From NCBI RefSeq assembly GCF_947179165.1, contig NC_077237.1, positions 84,792,341 through 84,856,340 of the forward strand: DNA of 64,000 bases. The letters are read 5' to 3'. The notes under the pieces are model-generated. The model saw only the letters and a list, made by a program, of their open reading frames with translations. It was not told where the DNA came from and did not search any database. Every line of letters starts with the position of its first letter. Position 1 is the first letter of the stretch. A program made the translations under genes and the position numbers. The stretch is from Solanum dulcamara (lineage: Eukaryota > Streptophyta > Magnoliopsida > Solanales > Solanaceae). Of this stretch, positions 10,783-21,060 are shown piece by piece.

Positions 10783-12411
10783 TGATGTGTCATGTATTTA
10801 CGATATTTTCGACTCTCAAAATGGTGAATTAGTGTGTGTTGCAAACATGTTTCTATAGATATAATGTGTTTTTTTTTTATTTTGCAGATAAACTAAGTCA
10901 CACATAAGTTTTGATGATTTTGTGGGTCTGAGTACTATTTTGCTGAGTATTGAGGAGTATTAGCCTAACAACGGACCGTAGTACCTTGAATGAGCCATGG
11001 TGGCAGGCGTAGAGATGATGAGACAAGGAAGTTGTGCTAGAGGTGCTAAGTACAACTTCATGAAACCCACCACGGACCATGGTAGGTGTCGTACTGATGA
11101 TCTTGTGAAGGTGCTGATGGTATAAAATTTGGCCAAGTGTAACTCCACGGAATCCATCACGGGCTATGGAGTCTACTACAGATCATGCTGGATGATCGTG
11201 AAGGCTGAGGACAGATGTGGGAGAATTGGCAATGTCTATCAACATGGAGGTCAATACGGGCCGTATTCATCACCACGGGCCGTGAGGATTGCCCGTAAAT
11301 AAGTGAAGAGCTACACAATATTGAAGCCCAAGTTAAACACTACGGGAGAAAGATCACGGACCATGAAGTCTAGTACGGTCCGTAATGGTCGAGCATGAAG
11401 CATGCCGACTTCAGTTATTTGATTTTGTATTTCTATAAATACCCGAATTTATTTTATTTTTAGGGTTCAATGTTTTTACTGGGTTTTGAGTATTTGTGAA
11501 CATATTGAAGCTAAAATTAGTTAATTTGGAGATTGATTTTTGGAATATAATTTCGATTTTCATCCTTGTATCGTGATTCGTGTGATTGATTCAAGATTGA
11601 CTTTTTCATCTGCGTAGGTATTCATTTATGAATTCTTCACAATCCTTGTTCTTTTACTTACAAGTATGAGTAGCTAAACCCATAAGTAGGGTTGTGGAAA
11701 CCCTAATGACTTAACTAGAATAGGCAAAAGTAGGATTGATATTCGTGATTTATTTTTGTATGTATTGTGATTTCTTTATTTAAAAGTCTTTTTTATTATG
11801 TGCACGCATTAAGAACTTTCATGTATTCGTTGTTTGCCCGGGAGGGAGGTACTAATTAGGAAAAGAATTTCACAACAGAAATTCGAAGAGTCTGAATTCG
11901 AAAGAAGGGATAAACTTTATCTAAGTTACTTGAGAGCGGAAAGAGATAGTACTCTAGGATCTAGGGTGGGGGTTAGTAAAGTATACATTCTGAGACCGGA
12001 AGGAGATTAATGAGATACATCTAAGAAGGACTGGGAGGTGAATTAAATGTTACCTAACTCGCTAGATCTTGCATGCAATATAATAAACAATATCATGAAT
12101 ACGATTAGCCTATTAACTTACAAGTCATGGGGAACACAATCCTAGTCTAGTCTTTCTATTGTTTGCAACCTTAATCTTGTTTACTTGTTATTACTTTGTC
12201 GTTTGTTCTTAAATCATAATCAAAAATTCCACTTTTACTTTATGCAAGTTTGTTTTCGGGAAGTAGTAATTATAACTGAATAGTGATAGCTAATAGAATT
12301 TGTTTCAACTTATTCCCTGTGGATTCAACCCCGACTCTTAGTTGGGTATATTAAAATATACTGCTAACGATCGTCTATATCTCTTTTTATAGGTGTAATT
12401 GAGCGTTATCA
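10783..12411 (-). mobile_element. Nested insertion, 1629 bp, likely solo LTR of a gypsy-type element
   Basis: Plus-strand ends are TGATGTGTCATG and GAGCGTTATCA, so the minus strand starts TGATAACGCTCAATTACACC, which I recall as a common Solanaceae LTR start. Taking it out joins the copia frame exactly (RY then AVQTLSQFMQSP). The flanks are TACAA (10778-10782) and TGCAG (12412-12416); they agree if two G-to-A changes are allowed. No coding region. The interior has repeated ACGGGCCGT/ACGGACC-type motifs (10970-11390) in both orientations. Orientation and superfamily are inferred. Confidence 0.72.
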
Positions 12412-13033
12412 TGCAGTACAAACTCTTAGTCAATTTATGCAGTCTCCTAAGAAGTCACATTAGGACACAACTATTAGAGTGGTTAGGTACTTAAAAGGCA
12501 CAGTAGGTCAAGGGTCTGGTTACATGCCAAGCCTACTGCTATGCTTACTTGATGGTGTGACTCTTATTGGGCTACTTTCCCTAACACTAGAAGGTCTATC
12601 ATAGGATATGTGGTCAAATTTGGTTAGTCACTAGTGTCTTGGAAATCCAAGAAACAACATACTGTCTCCAAGAAATCTGCTGAAGCTGAGTATAAGAGCA
12701 TGGATTCAGACTTCATCTGTATCTGAGGTTACTTGGTTATTAGGCTCGTTCACTGATCTAGGCGTTCCCATTCATGTGCTTGTTACCATTCTAAGTGACA
12801 GCAAGTCAGCCATTCAATTAGCCTCCAATCTAGTCTTCCATGAAAAGACCAAGCACATAAAAATAGATTGTCAGTTTATCAGGGATAAGATCAAAACAGA
12901 GATGGTTGAAACTGTCTATGTTCACACTCAACAACAAGTTACAAACTTATTGACAAAAGGATTGAGTCAAGCTCAACATTCACATCTTCTAGGCAAGCTT
13001 GATGTGCTTAATATTCTGCACCTTTCAGCTTGA
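12412..13033 (+). pseudogene. Copia reverse transcriptase end and RNase H, broken
   Basis: Resumes at AVQTLSQFMQSPKKSH, then VVRYLKGTVGQG, the SWKSKKQHTVSKKSAEAEY RNase H motif, and DSKSAIQLASNLVFHEKTKHI to TNLLTKGLS near the end. Frame changes and stops occur between 12470 and 12775. RNase H would remove the RNA template; inactive here. Confidence 0.85.
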
Positions 13034-13040
13034 GGGTGTG
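13031..13040 (+). other. Polypurine-type tract of old copia element
   Basis: TGAGGGTGTG directly before the 3' LTR, in the position and with the TTGAGGG core expected for plus-strand priming; two pyrimidines interrupt it. Confidence 0.6.
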
Positions 13041-13308
13041 TGTTCTAATTCATCATGTAATGAACCTGATCCATTAGTTAGTAGTGATACATAATGAATC
13101 TGGTTCATTAGTTAATTACTATACATTACATTATCTAGTCACTAATCATTAGTTTGTTATTTGGTAGTTAGGCATTCAGGCTATAAAAGCCTCTCATTCT
13201 GTAAATAAAAGTTTAGCTAAGATCAATAACATTTTCTCTCTTCAACCTGTTTCGACTTCTTCTCAGTTCATTGATGAACTGGTGAGCTTCCAAGCTATCA
13301 GTTTCACA
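13041..13308 (+). repeat. 3' LTR of old copia element
   Basis: 268 bp, TGTTCTAATTC start and GTTTCACA end, followed by the GATAA duplication at 13309-13313. Confidence 0.93.
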
Positions 13309-13313
13309 GATAA

Positions 13314-13822
13314 TGATGTTGATGCAAAAGTAAATGTTTATATTCACTCGATTCAATTTATGTGAGTTAGTTTTATTTAGCAAGTAATATTAATTATTTT
13401 TTTTGAAATTTATGATTTAAAATAAGTCTGAAATATTTATATGAATATAAATTATTTTATTAAGACTAAAATAGTTATTTAAAATTTAACTATTATCATA
13501 TATCTCATTTTTTTTTGGAATTGAATAAAAAGAAAAGTAAGTAATTAGAATAAAGAGAGTAATAAATTAGATGGTTAATTTCTAAACATCTCTGTACTAG
13601 GATTTAGTTACAAATAGACCTTTATTTTTTTAAAACACTTACACCTTCTATATCATGGAATAACACCCGTTATGATGTTACGTTATTCCTATTTTTCTAA
13701 AAATATTTATATTTTATATCTTTTACATAATAAAATCTACACAACTAGAGTTTCATCTAACTAATTATATATAATTTTGAATTGCTTAAATAGAAAAGAG
13801 AAATTGCTATATAATAAAATAT

Positions 13823-13857
<35 letters not shown>

Positions 13858-14019
13858 GCAAGAAAATTATTCGACACCATACCAAGTCTGGTAAATATGA
13901 GGTTAAATCGGGATATAACTTAGCTAGAGAAATGACTAGATGTGGACAAGTGAGTAGTGAGAGACCCCAATCTAGTTATTAGTCTTTTTCAAAAAAAAAA
14001 ATTATGGTCTATGATATTA
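13314..14019. other. Former upstream DNA of DSBA-like copy 1, AT-rich
   Basis: This continues the host sequence left of the copia insertion. Similarity with the upstream of copy 2 ends only about three bases past the insertion point. It contains a (TA)n run of about 27 bp at 13827-13853 and otherwise no recognised feature. Confidence 0.55.
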
Positions 14020-14977
14020 AGAATAAGTATAAGCACTTTATTCGAAAATATATTTTGAATGTGTTATTGGTCGACTACATTATATCCAATAGAATGAAAC
14101 ACATGTGTGAAGTATGTAATGGTTATGAAATCGAAAATGAAACCATCGATCACATGTTTTTTTAGATGTTCTAGTGCTCAATTAATTTGAAAAATTTGCC
14201 CCCATTAATTAACCTAATTTAGAAAATACTATAAATTTTGCTAGATGATGGTATGATATTTTTACTAATGCTAAATAATATTCTGATTCTATTGAGCTTA
14301 TAAAATTAAGTATTTCTATCATGTGGCTAATTTGGAAGGAAAGAAATTCAAAGAGTTTCAATAGAAAATTTTCTAAACCCGAGAAAATTTTAAACAAGAC
14401 TTTGTTTGATTTGCATGAATATGAAAACAACTTGCTTCCCATTATTTTTCCTATAACTATACATGTTTGTACTAATAACATAAATATAATTATGGCACAA
14501 GATGGTATTATTTCGTTTGCATCATATGCTAGTTTACCTAAATATGGCGAAAAGATGGCAAGCATTGATGTGGCAGTTGTGGATAGTTGTGGTAACCTGT
14601 TTTAAGTCTTTGGTACCCCAATTTGATATGTTGGGAAGGCCATCACTGTTGAAGCCATTGCAATGCGTACAACGTTGAAAAATGCTAGAGAAAAGGATTG
14701 GTCAAAGGTGCAAGTCTTATCAGTTGTAAAAAATGCGATGCATATAGTACTACAAAAAAAATGTAATTTCATAAAAAACAGAGACTACTTGTGAAGACAT
14801 TTAAAAATTTATGAGATTCTCAATGTGGTGCATTTTTCAAGATCTTGGAGTATAGTAGCACATAATTTAACAAAATTTTCTAAATCGTTAGTACATAAAG
14901 TTGCTTAATTTTATGCTTTTTCTAGATGGATTGTGACTGATGCTATCACTGTCACATCATCATATTTAACTCTTTGA
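14020..14977 (+). pseudogene. Decayed RNase H-like (RVT_3) fragment with zinc-binding lead-in
   Basis: Several frames together recall the C-terminal part of plant LINE-type reverse transcriptase proteins: a zf-RVT-like CEVCNGYEIENETIDHMFF (14105-14164), MWLIWKERNSKSF (14321-14359), then an RNase H fold with IDVAVVDSCGNLF, GKAITVEAIAMRTTL, REKDWSKVQVLS and FSRSWSIVAHNLTKFS. The second catalytic aspartate expected after VQVLS is Val, and several stops and shifts interrupt the frame. Non-functional. It could be a host RNase H-like pseudogene rather than a LINE piece. Confidence 0.65.
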
Positions 14978-15008
14978 ACCTTTTTAGGCATTAATATAAC
15001 ATGTCTGT

Positions 15009-15308
15009 TATTATCAACCAAGTAATATCAACCAAGTAATATCAACCAAGTAAAATAGTTGTCCACTTAAAATGGTGGATAGTCCATTTACTTTTTAAGT
15101 GGGTAAAATGCCCATTAATATTTTCCTCCACTTGTAAATATGGCTATAAATATAGCCTTAAACTTCAATGTAAAAACACACAAACACATAAAAGAAAGAA
15201 TTATTATTACTCTCTCTATATTACTACTCTCTCTATTAATACTTTCTATATACATATTCTCTTGTTCTTCTTCCTTTATAAAATTGTCATGTTAGTTAAT
15301 TTATAACA
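15009..15308 (+). repeat. 5' LTR of young copia element
   Basis: 300 bp. It opens with a triplicated AAGTAATATCAACC-like unit (15009-15052), has a TATA-like GGCTATAAATATAGCC at about 15142-15157 and CT-rich repeats before the end. Ends TTTATAACA. Confidence 0.95.
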
Positions 15309-15421
15309 CGTTAACAGCACGAAGCTCTAATTTTTCAGAAAATTAACTTCTATATCAGGTATATCTACTAAAGAAATTTAATTTTTAAGTTATCTTTGTT
15401 ACTTTCAAATTAATTTTCATC

Positions 15422-16474
15422 ATGTCAAACTTGTCAAAATTGGAATTTGTGGCACTTGATATTTCTGGTAAAAATTATTTGTCATGGGTACTTGATGCTG
15501 AAATTCACCTTACCGCTAAGGGTCTTGGTGATGCTATAATTGAAGGAAATACAGCATCAAGTCAGGATAAAGCAAAGGCTATGATTTTCCTTCGTCATCA
15601 TCTAGATGAAAGCCTAAAAATGGAATACTTGACAGTGAAAGATCCACTTGAATTGTGGAAAGACTTAAAAGGGAGGTATGACCACCTCAGGGCAACGGTA
15701 TTGCCAAGGGCTCGTTATGAGTGGATGCACTTACGGTTTCAAGATTTTAAAACCGTAATTGAGTATAATTCTGCTGTATTTAGAATAACTTCCCAATTAA
15801 AATTATGTGGGAAAAATATAAATGATGAGGACATGTTAGAAAAGACACTAACTACTTTTCATGCCTCTAATGTAATATTACAGCAGCAATACCGTGAAAA
15901 GGGTTTTAAAAAATACTCTGAATTGATATCATGCCTTCTGGTGGCTGAACAACATAATGCCCTTTTAATGAAAAATCATGAAGCCCGTCCCACTGGAACT
16001 GCTCCGTTACCGGAGGCAAATATGGTAAAAGCACATGGCCAGTCTGAAAGAAGACATAATAAATATCAAGGTCATAATAATGTGCGTGGGCGTGGCAATG
16101 GCAGAGGACGATATAATAATCGTCGTGGTGGTGGTCAACATAAAAGGGAGAACAATATCAGTTCTCAAAATGGCCCTTCAAAAAGTAACTGTCATCGTTG
16201 TGGCATGAAAGGCCACTGGAAAAATGAATGTCGGACGCCTGAGCATTTTGTAAGACTTTATCAAAATTCTTTTAAAAGAAAGGCAAATAGAAGTGGTGCC
16301 TCTTCTTCTAATGCTCGGATAGAGTCACACTTGGCGTTCGAAAATAATGTTGAGGCAAGGCCTTTGAATAATGATAATATTGAAGCAAATATGGCCTTAA
16401 GGGATGATGATTTTAATGACCTCAATGATATTACTCATTTGGAGGTTGAAGATTTTTTTAAGGATCTTAATTGA
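15422..16474 (+). CDS. Copia gag polyprotein of young element (350 aa)
   Basis: Uninterrupted frame from ATG 15422 to TGA. The N-terminal half is a gag capsid-like region (SWVLDAEIHLTAKGL, LELWKDLKGRYDHL, YNSAVFRITSQLKLCG). A basic GRGNGRGRYNNRRGGGQ stretch (about 224-240) precedes a CCHC zinc knuckle CHRCGMKGHWKNEC (about 257-270), which would bind element RNA. The C-terminus is acidic. It is the only open frame of the element that looks fully intact. Gag is separated from pol by 613 bp of AT-rich DNA, so pol expression would need another mechanism, or the spacer is a later change. Confidence 0.9.
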   Translation: MSNLSKLEFVALDISGKNYLSWVLDAEIHLTAKGLGDAIIEGNTASSQDKAKAMIFLRHHLDESLKMEYLTVKDPLELWKDLKGRYDHLRATVLPRARYEWMHLRFQDFKTVIEYNSAVFRITSQLKLCGKNINDEDMLEKTLTTFHASNVILQQQYREKGFKKYSELISCLLVAEQHNALLMKNHEARPTGTAPLPEANMVKAHGQSERRHNKYQGHNNVRGRGNGRGRYNNRRGGGQHKRENNISSQNGPSKSNCHRCGMKGHWKNECRTPEHFVRLYQNSFKRKANRSGASSSNARIESHLAFENNVEARPLNNDNIEANMALRDDDFNDLNDITHLEVEDFFKDLN

Positions 16475-17087
16475 TGTTTAATTTTATGTTTTTCAATATG
16501 TTATCATGTACTTTGAATTATTGTGTTTTTACGTTTATGTATTTGAAGAAAAAAAAATAATAATCAAGGTTACATTTTTATGATAATTGTATATTATTTA
16601 TTACATTGTGCTATTTTACAATGTTGTAATTAATTACTATTAGTGTGCTATTATTTAATCTTAATATCATATTGTTACTAAAAATAATATTCGCCTTATT
16701 TAATGTCATTATAATAACTATTTATTCTTGTTAATGTTTTAGACATTAATAATATATAATGATTGTATTATTTTTGTCAAATAAACAAATTATCTATACA
16801 TGATGAATAATATTATATTAATGTTTTATAATATTTTATATTTGTTTTTAATACTTGTGTATAATATTTATTTAAGGTTAATAAGTATACAATTCCATAA
16901 ACTAAATTATTGTAACATTCATCATAATTGAATCATATAATTTTTTAAATTCTAAATTACCATAATTTAACTTTTAAAAAAAAGGGACTTATGTTTTTCT
17001 AGCAAAATTGTTACTTATTTTATTTCTTACAATGCATTTTTATTTTATGAAGATAAATAAATTTATCAGTCTTCAATTGGATTCAAG
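16475..17087. other. AT-rich spacer between gag and pol of young copia element
   Basis: About 613 bp, mostly A and T, no open frame and no terminal repeats. Either a normal spacer of this family or an old insertion; comparison with other copies would tell. Confidence 0.6.
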
Positions 17088-18609
17088 ATGAATAATGGAG
17101 ATATGTGCATTTTGGATAGTGCCACAACTCATACGATATTAAAAGAAAAGAAATATTTTTGTCATTTGATTATGAAAAAGGCCTATGTCAATACAATATC
17201 TGATAGTACAAAATTAATTGAAGGCTCTGGAAAAACAGCCTTATTACTACCTGGAGGAACGATATTGGTAATTGATAATGCATTATATTGTAGTAAGTCT
17301 CAAAGAAACTTGTTAAGTTTCAAGGTTATTCGCCAAAATGGCTATCATATTGAGACTGCAAATGAAGGAAAGGTTGAATACCTTTATATTACTACAATAA
17401 ATATGGAAAAGAAAATTGTGCACGAAAAATTACCTGCACTTTCTTCTGGGTTGTACCATACAAATATTGGTACTGTTGAATCACATGCCATTGTAAACAA
17501 AAGGTTTACTGATTCTAATGATTTTATCATTTGGCATGACCGGTTGGGCCATCCCGGTTATAATATGATGCGCAGAATTATTGAGAATTCACATGGACAC
17601 ACTTTGAAGAATCAGAAAATTCTTCTTCCCAAGGAAAACTGATTATCAAACCATCAGCAACTAAGGTTGGGATTGAATCCCCTGCGTTTCTGGAACGTAT
17701 ACAGGGTGATATATGTGGGCCAATTCACCCTTCATGTGGACCATTCAAATATTATATGGTCTTGATAGATGCATCTACAAGATGGTCACATGTATGCTTA
17801 TTATCAACTCGCAACATGGCTTTTGCGAGATTGTTAGCTCAAATTATAAGGTTAAGAGCACAATTTCCAGATTATGCATAAAGACAATTCGTCTTGATAA
17901 TGCTGGTGAATTCACATCTCAAACATTTAATGATTATTGTATGTCGATTGGAATAAAAGTTGAGCATCCGGTCGCTCATGTACATACACAAAATGGTCTA
18001 GCAGAATCATTGATTAAACGCCTCCAATGGATAGCTAGACCATTGCTAATGAGGACAAAACTTCCTATTTCAGTATGGGGGCATGCTATTTTGCATGCAG
18101 CAGCACTTGTGCGCGTAAGGCCAACAAATTATCATGAATTTTCCCCATTACAGTTGGCGTTTGGAAGGGAGCCAAATATATCCCATCTTAGAATATTTGG
18201 GTGTGCGGTATATGTCCCAATTGCTCCACCGCATCGCACAAAGATGGGTCCCCAAAGAAGGTTGGGAATATATGTTGGGTATGAATCTCCTTCTATTATA
18301 AAATATCTGGAACCTATGACTGGAGATTTATTTACGGCAAGATTTGCTGATTGTCATTTTGATGAATCAGTATACCCAACATTAGGGGGAGAACATAAGC
18401 AGATGAAAAATGAGATAGATTGGAATTCATTGTCACTATCTCATTTAGATCCTCGAACAAATCAATGTGAGCAAGAAGTTCAAAAGATGATTTATTTGCA
18501 GAATATTGCAAATCAACTGCCGGATGCATTTACTAACCTTCCACGGGTTACTAAATCGCATATCCCAGCTGCTAATGCTCAAGTTCGAGTTGATGTCCCG
18601 GTAGGATAA
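17088..18609 (+). pseudogene. Copia protease-integrase of young element, frameshifted
   Basis: 17088-17642 holds the protease active site as LDSATTHTIL, the region up to the pre-integrase motif WHDRLGHPGYNMMRRI (His-His half of the HHCC finger), then stops at TGA 17640-17642. The next legible codons (frame starting 17639) resume at LIIKPS, skipping the part where the two cysteines of HHCC are expected. This frame carries DICGPIHP and LIDASTRWSHVCL until about 17878, then shifts again to IKTIRLDNAGEF and HTQNGLAESLIKRLQ in the 17713-18609 frame. A TAA closes it at 18607-18609. Integrase from this copy should be inactive. Confidence 0.85.
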
Positions 18610-20538
18610 CTTATTCAGGCAAATGAATCTAGACCACGCTTAAAACGTGGAAGACCATTTGGTTCCAAAGATAAAAATCCTCGAAAAAGGAAAGGAATGA
18701 ATGATCAAGATGATCATAATTTGGAGGCGAGTGCTCAAGAAGAGCCCAGAGACACAACAAATGGTGATACCACCGAGGAGGTCCAAGTACCTGAAAATAA
18801 TGAGAATGAAGAAATCTCAATAAGTTATGTCTCGACAGGAAAACGGTGGAACCGAAATAATATTGTGGTCGATAATATTTTTGCTTATAATGTTGCCATT
18901 GAAATAATGCAACAAGATAAGGATCTTGAACCAAAATCTGTCGATGAATGCAGACAGAGAAATGATTGGCCAAGATGGAAGGATGCAATTCAAGCAGAGT
19001 TAACTTCACTTGAAAAACGTGAAGTTTTCGGATCAATAGTTCGAACACCTGAAGGTGTCAAGCCAGTAGGGCACAAATGGGTTTTTGTGCGTAAACGAAA
19101 TGAAAAGGGTGAAGTCGTAAGATATAAAGCACGACTTGTAGCCCAAGGTTTTTCGCAAAGACCTGGCATTGACTATATGGAAACATATTCCCCTGTGGTG
19201 GATGCAATTACTTTCAGGTATCTAATGAATTTGGCAGTTCATGAAAAGCTTGAAATGCAGTTAATGGACGTGGTCACTGCCTATTTATATGGCTCATTGG
19301 ACCACGACATTTTTATGAAAATTCCCGAAGGGTTCAAAGTGCCTGAAGCATACAAGGATTCTCGAGAAAATTGCTCAATAAAACTTCAAAAATCCTTGTA
19401 CGGGTTGAAACAATCAGGGCGAATGTGGTACAATCGTCTTAGCGAATATTTGCTAAAAGAAGGATATAAAAATGATCCAATTTGCCCTTGTGTCTTTATG
19501 AGAAGGTCTGGATCTGAATTTGTCATAATAACAGTATATGTTGATGATTTAAATATTATTGAAACTCCAGAAGAACTTTCAAAGGCAGTAAAATGCCTGA
19601 AAAAGGAGTTTGAAATGAAAGATCTTGGAAAGACAAAATTTTGTCTTGGTCTACAAATTGAACATTTTACAAATGGGATATTTGTCCATCAGTCAACATA
19701 TACTGAAAATATTTTAAAGAGATTTTATATGGATAAAGCACACCCATTGAGTACTCCAATGGTTGTGAGATCTCTTGATATTAATACAGATCCGTTTCGG
19801 CCTTATGAAAATGATGAAGAACTTATTGGTGCTGAAATACCATACCTTAGTGCAATTGGTGCATTAATGTATCTTGCCAACAATTCTAGACCAGATATAG
19901 CTTTCTCAGTAAACTTGTTAGCAAGATTTAGTTCTTCACCAACACGCAGACACTGGAATGGAATTAAGCATATATTCAGATACCTTCGAGGTACCATTGA
20001 TATGGGATTGTTTTACTCAAATGATTCCACGTCACAATTGATTGGTTATGCAGATGCGGAATATTTATCTGATCCCCATAAAGGTCGATCGCAAACAGGC
20101 TATTTATTTACATGTGGTGGTACAGCTATATCATGGCGTTCAACAAAGCAAACTATGGTTGCCACTTCCTCAAATCATGCAGAGATAATAGCCATTCATG
20201 AAGCAAGTCGAGAATGTGTTTGGTTAAGATCAATAACTGAACACATTCAAGAAACATGTGGTCTTTCTTTGACAAAAGACGCTCCAACAATATTGTATGA
20301 AGACAATGCTGCATGTATAGCTCAACTGAAGGGAGGATACATCAAAGGATACAGAACAAAACATATTTCACCAAAATTCTTTTTCACTCATGATCTTCAA
20401 AAGAAGGGTGAAATAGATGTCCAACAAATTCGTTCAAGTGACAATTTGGCGGATATGTTCACCAAAGCATTGCCAACATCAACCTTTGAGAAAATGAGAT
20501 ACAAAATTGGAATGCGTCGTCTTCGAGATATTAAGTGA
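18610..20538 (+). CDS. Copia reverse transcriptase and RNase H of young element
   Basis: Open frame continuous with the integrase frame except for the TAA at 18607-18609; the first ATG is 18697, giving 613 residues. RT landmarks: WKDAIQAELTSLEKREVF, GHKWVFVRKRNEKGE, YKARLVAQGFSQRPGIDY, QLMDVVTAYLYGSLD, SLYGLKQSGRMWY and the catalytic VYVDDLNII at about 19534-19560. RNase H landmarks: GYADAEYLSDPHKGRSQTGY, SSNHAEIIAIHEASRE, YEDNAACIAQLKGG and ADMFTKALP. The frame is full length for copia RT-RNase H, but it has no promoter or start of its own and would normally be released from a polyprotein. Confidence 0.85.
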   Translation, partial: LIQANESRPRLKRGRPFGSKDKNPRKRKGMNDQDDHNLEASAQEEPRDTTNGDTTEEVQVPENNENEEISISYVSTGKRWNRNNIVVDNIFAYNVAIEIMQQDKDLEPKSVDECRQRNDWPRWKDAIQAELTSLEKREVFGSIVRTPEGVKPVGHKWVFVRKRNEKGEVVRYKARLVAQGFSQRPGIDYMETYSPVVDAITFRYLMNLAVHEKLEMQLMDVVTAYLYGSLDHDIFMKIPEGFKVPEAYKDSRENCSIKLQKSLYGLKQSGRMWYNRLSEYLLKEGYKNDPICPCVFMRRSGSEFVIITVYVDDLNIIETPEELSKAVKCLKKEFEMKDLGKTKFCLGLQIEHFTNGIFVHQSTYTENILKRFYMDKAHPLSTPMVVRSLDINTDPFRPYENDEELIGAEIPYLSAIGALMYLANNSRPDIAFSVNLLARFSSSPTRRHWNGIKHIFRYLRGTIDMGLFYSNDSTSQLIGYADAEYLSDPHKGRSQTGYLFTCGGTAISWRSTKQTMVATSSNHAEIIAIHEASRECVWLRSITEHIQETCGLSLTKDAPTILYEDNAACIAQLKGGYIKGYRTKHISPKFFFTHDLQKKGEIDVQQIRSSDNLADMFTKALPTSTFEKMRYKIGMRRLRDIK

Positions 20539-20745
20539 TATTTTCATTAGGGAGAGCAAAATACGCGCTGTACTCTTTTTCCCTTAGTCAAGGTTTTATC
20601 CCACTGGGTTTTCCTGATAAAGTTTTTAATGAGGCAGCACTCAAGGCGTATTATCAGATATGTGTACTCTTTTTCCTTCATTAGGCTTTTTCCCACTGGG
20701 TTTTTCCTAATAAGGTTTTAACGAGGCACATTTCTCGTGGACATC

Positions 20746-20755
20746 CAAGGGGGAG
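20746..20755 (+). other. Polypurine tract of young copia element
   Basis: CCAAGGGGGAG ends exactly where the 3' LTR begins, the place where plus-strand DNA synthesis starts. Confidence 0.8.
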
Positions 20756-21055
20756 TATTATCAACCAAGTAATATCAACCAAGTAATATCAACCAAGTAA
20801 AATGGTTGTCCACTTAAAATGGTGGATAGTCCATTTACTTTTTAAGTGGGTAAAATGCCCATTAATATTTTCCTCCACTTGTAAATATGGCTATAAATAT
20901 AGCCTTAAACTTCAATGTAAAAACACACAAACACATAAAAGAAAGAATTACTATTACTCTCTCTATATTACTACTCTCTCTATTAATACTTTCTATATAC
21001 ATATTCTCTTGTTCTTCTTCCTTTATAAAATTGTCAAGTTAGTTAATTTATAACA
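20756..21055 (+). repeat. 3' LTR of young copia element
   Basis: 300 bp. Compared with the 5' LTR I count about three substitutions (near the first AAGTAAAAT-GG, in GAATTAYTATTAC and in GTCAWGTT). Followed by TCTGT at 21056-21060. Confidence 0.95.
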
Positions 21056-21060
21056 TCTGT

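Larger units (their letters stand above)
4432..13308 (+). mobile_element. Old Ty1/copia LTR retrotransposon with two nested insertions
   Basis: Two 268-bp LTRs (4432-4699, 13041-13308) start TGTTC and end CACA; a hand alignment gives about 35 differences, so roughly 87% identity and an old insertion. Target duplication GATAA at 4427-4431 and 13309-13313. Primer site next to the 5' LTR, polypurine-type tract before the 3' LTR. Internal order gag, protease remnant, integrase, reverse transcriptase, RNase H is the copia order. All coding parts carry stops and frameshifts. Without the nested insertions it would be about 5.1 kb. It inserted 97 bp upstream of the ATG of DSBA-like copy 1, transcribed away from that gene. 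Confidence 0.95.
15009..21055 (+). mobile_element. Young Ty1/copia LTR retrotransposon with TA..CA LTR ends
   Basis: Two 300-bp LTRs (15009-15308, 20756-21055) differ at about three positions, so the insertion is recent. Ends are TATTATCAACC and TTTATAACA, i.e. TA..CA rather than TG..CA. Perfect target duplication TCTGT at 15004-15008 and 21056-21060. Internal order gag, protease, integrase, reverse transcriptase, RNase H is copia. Pol has two frameshifts, a deletion in the integrase zinc finger and one in-frame stop, so this copy is not autonomous. TA..CA ends with a mutated copia body recall TARE1 of tomato; that link is from memory and unconfirmed. Confidence 0.95.

Noticed and set aside
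4336..13313. Copia element as a functional autonomous retrotransposon
   Set aside because: Three stops in gag, a broken protease motif, many pol lesions and two nested insertions exclude activity.
18332..19048. Minus-strand open frames under the young copia pol
   Set aside because: They are antisense shadows of the reverse transcriptase and integrase frames.
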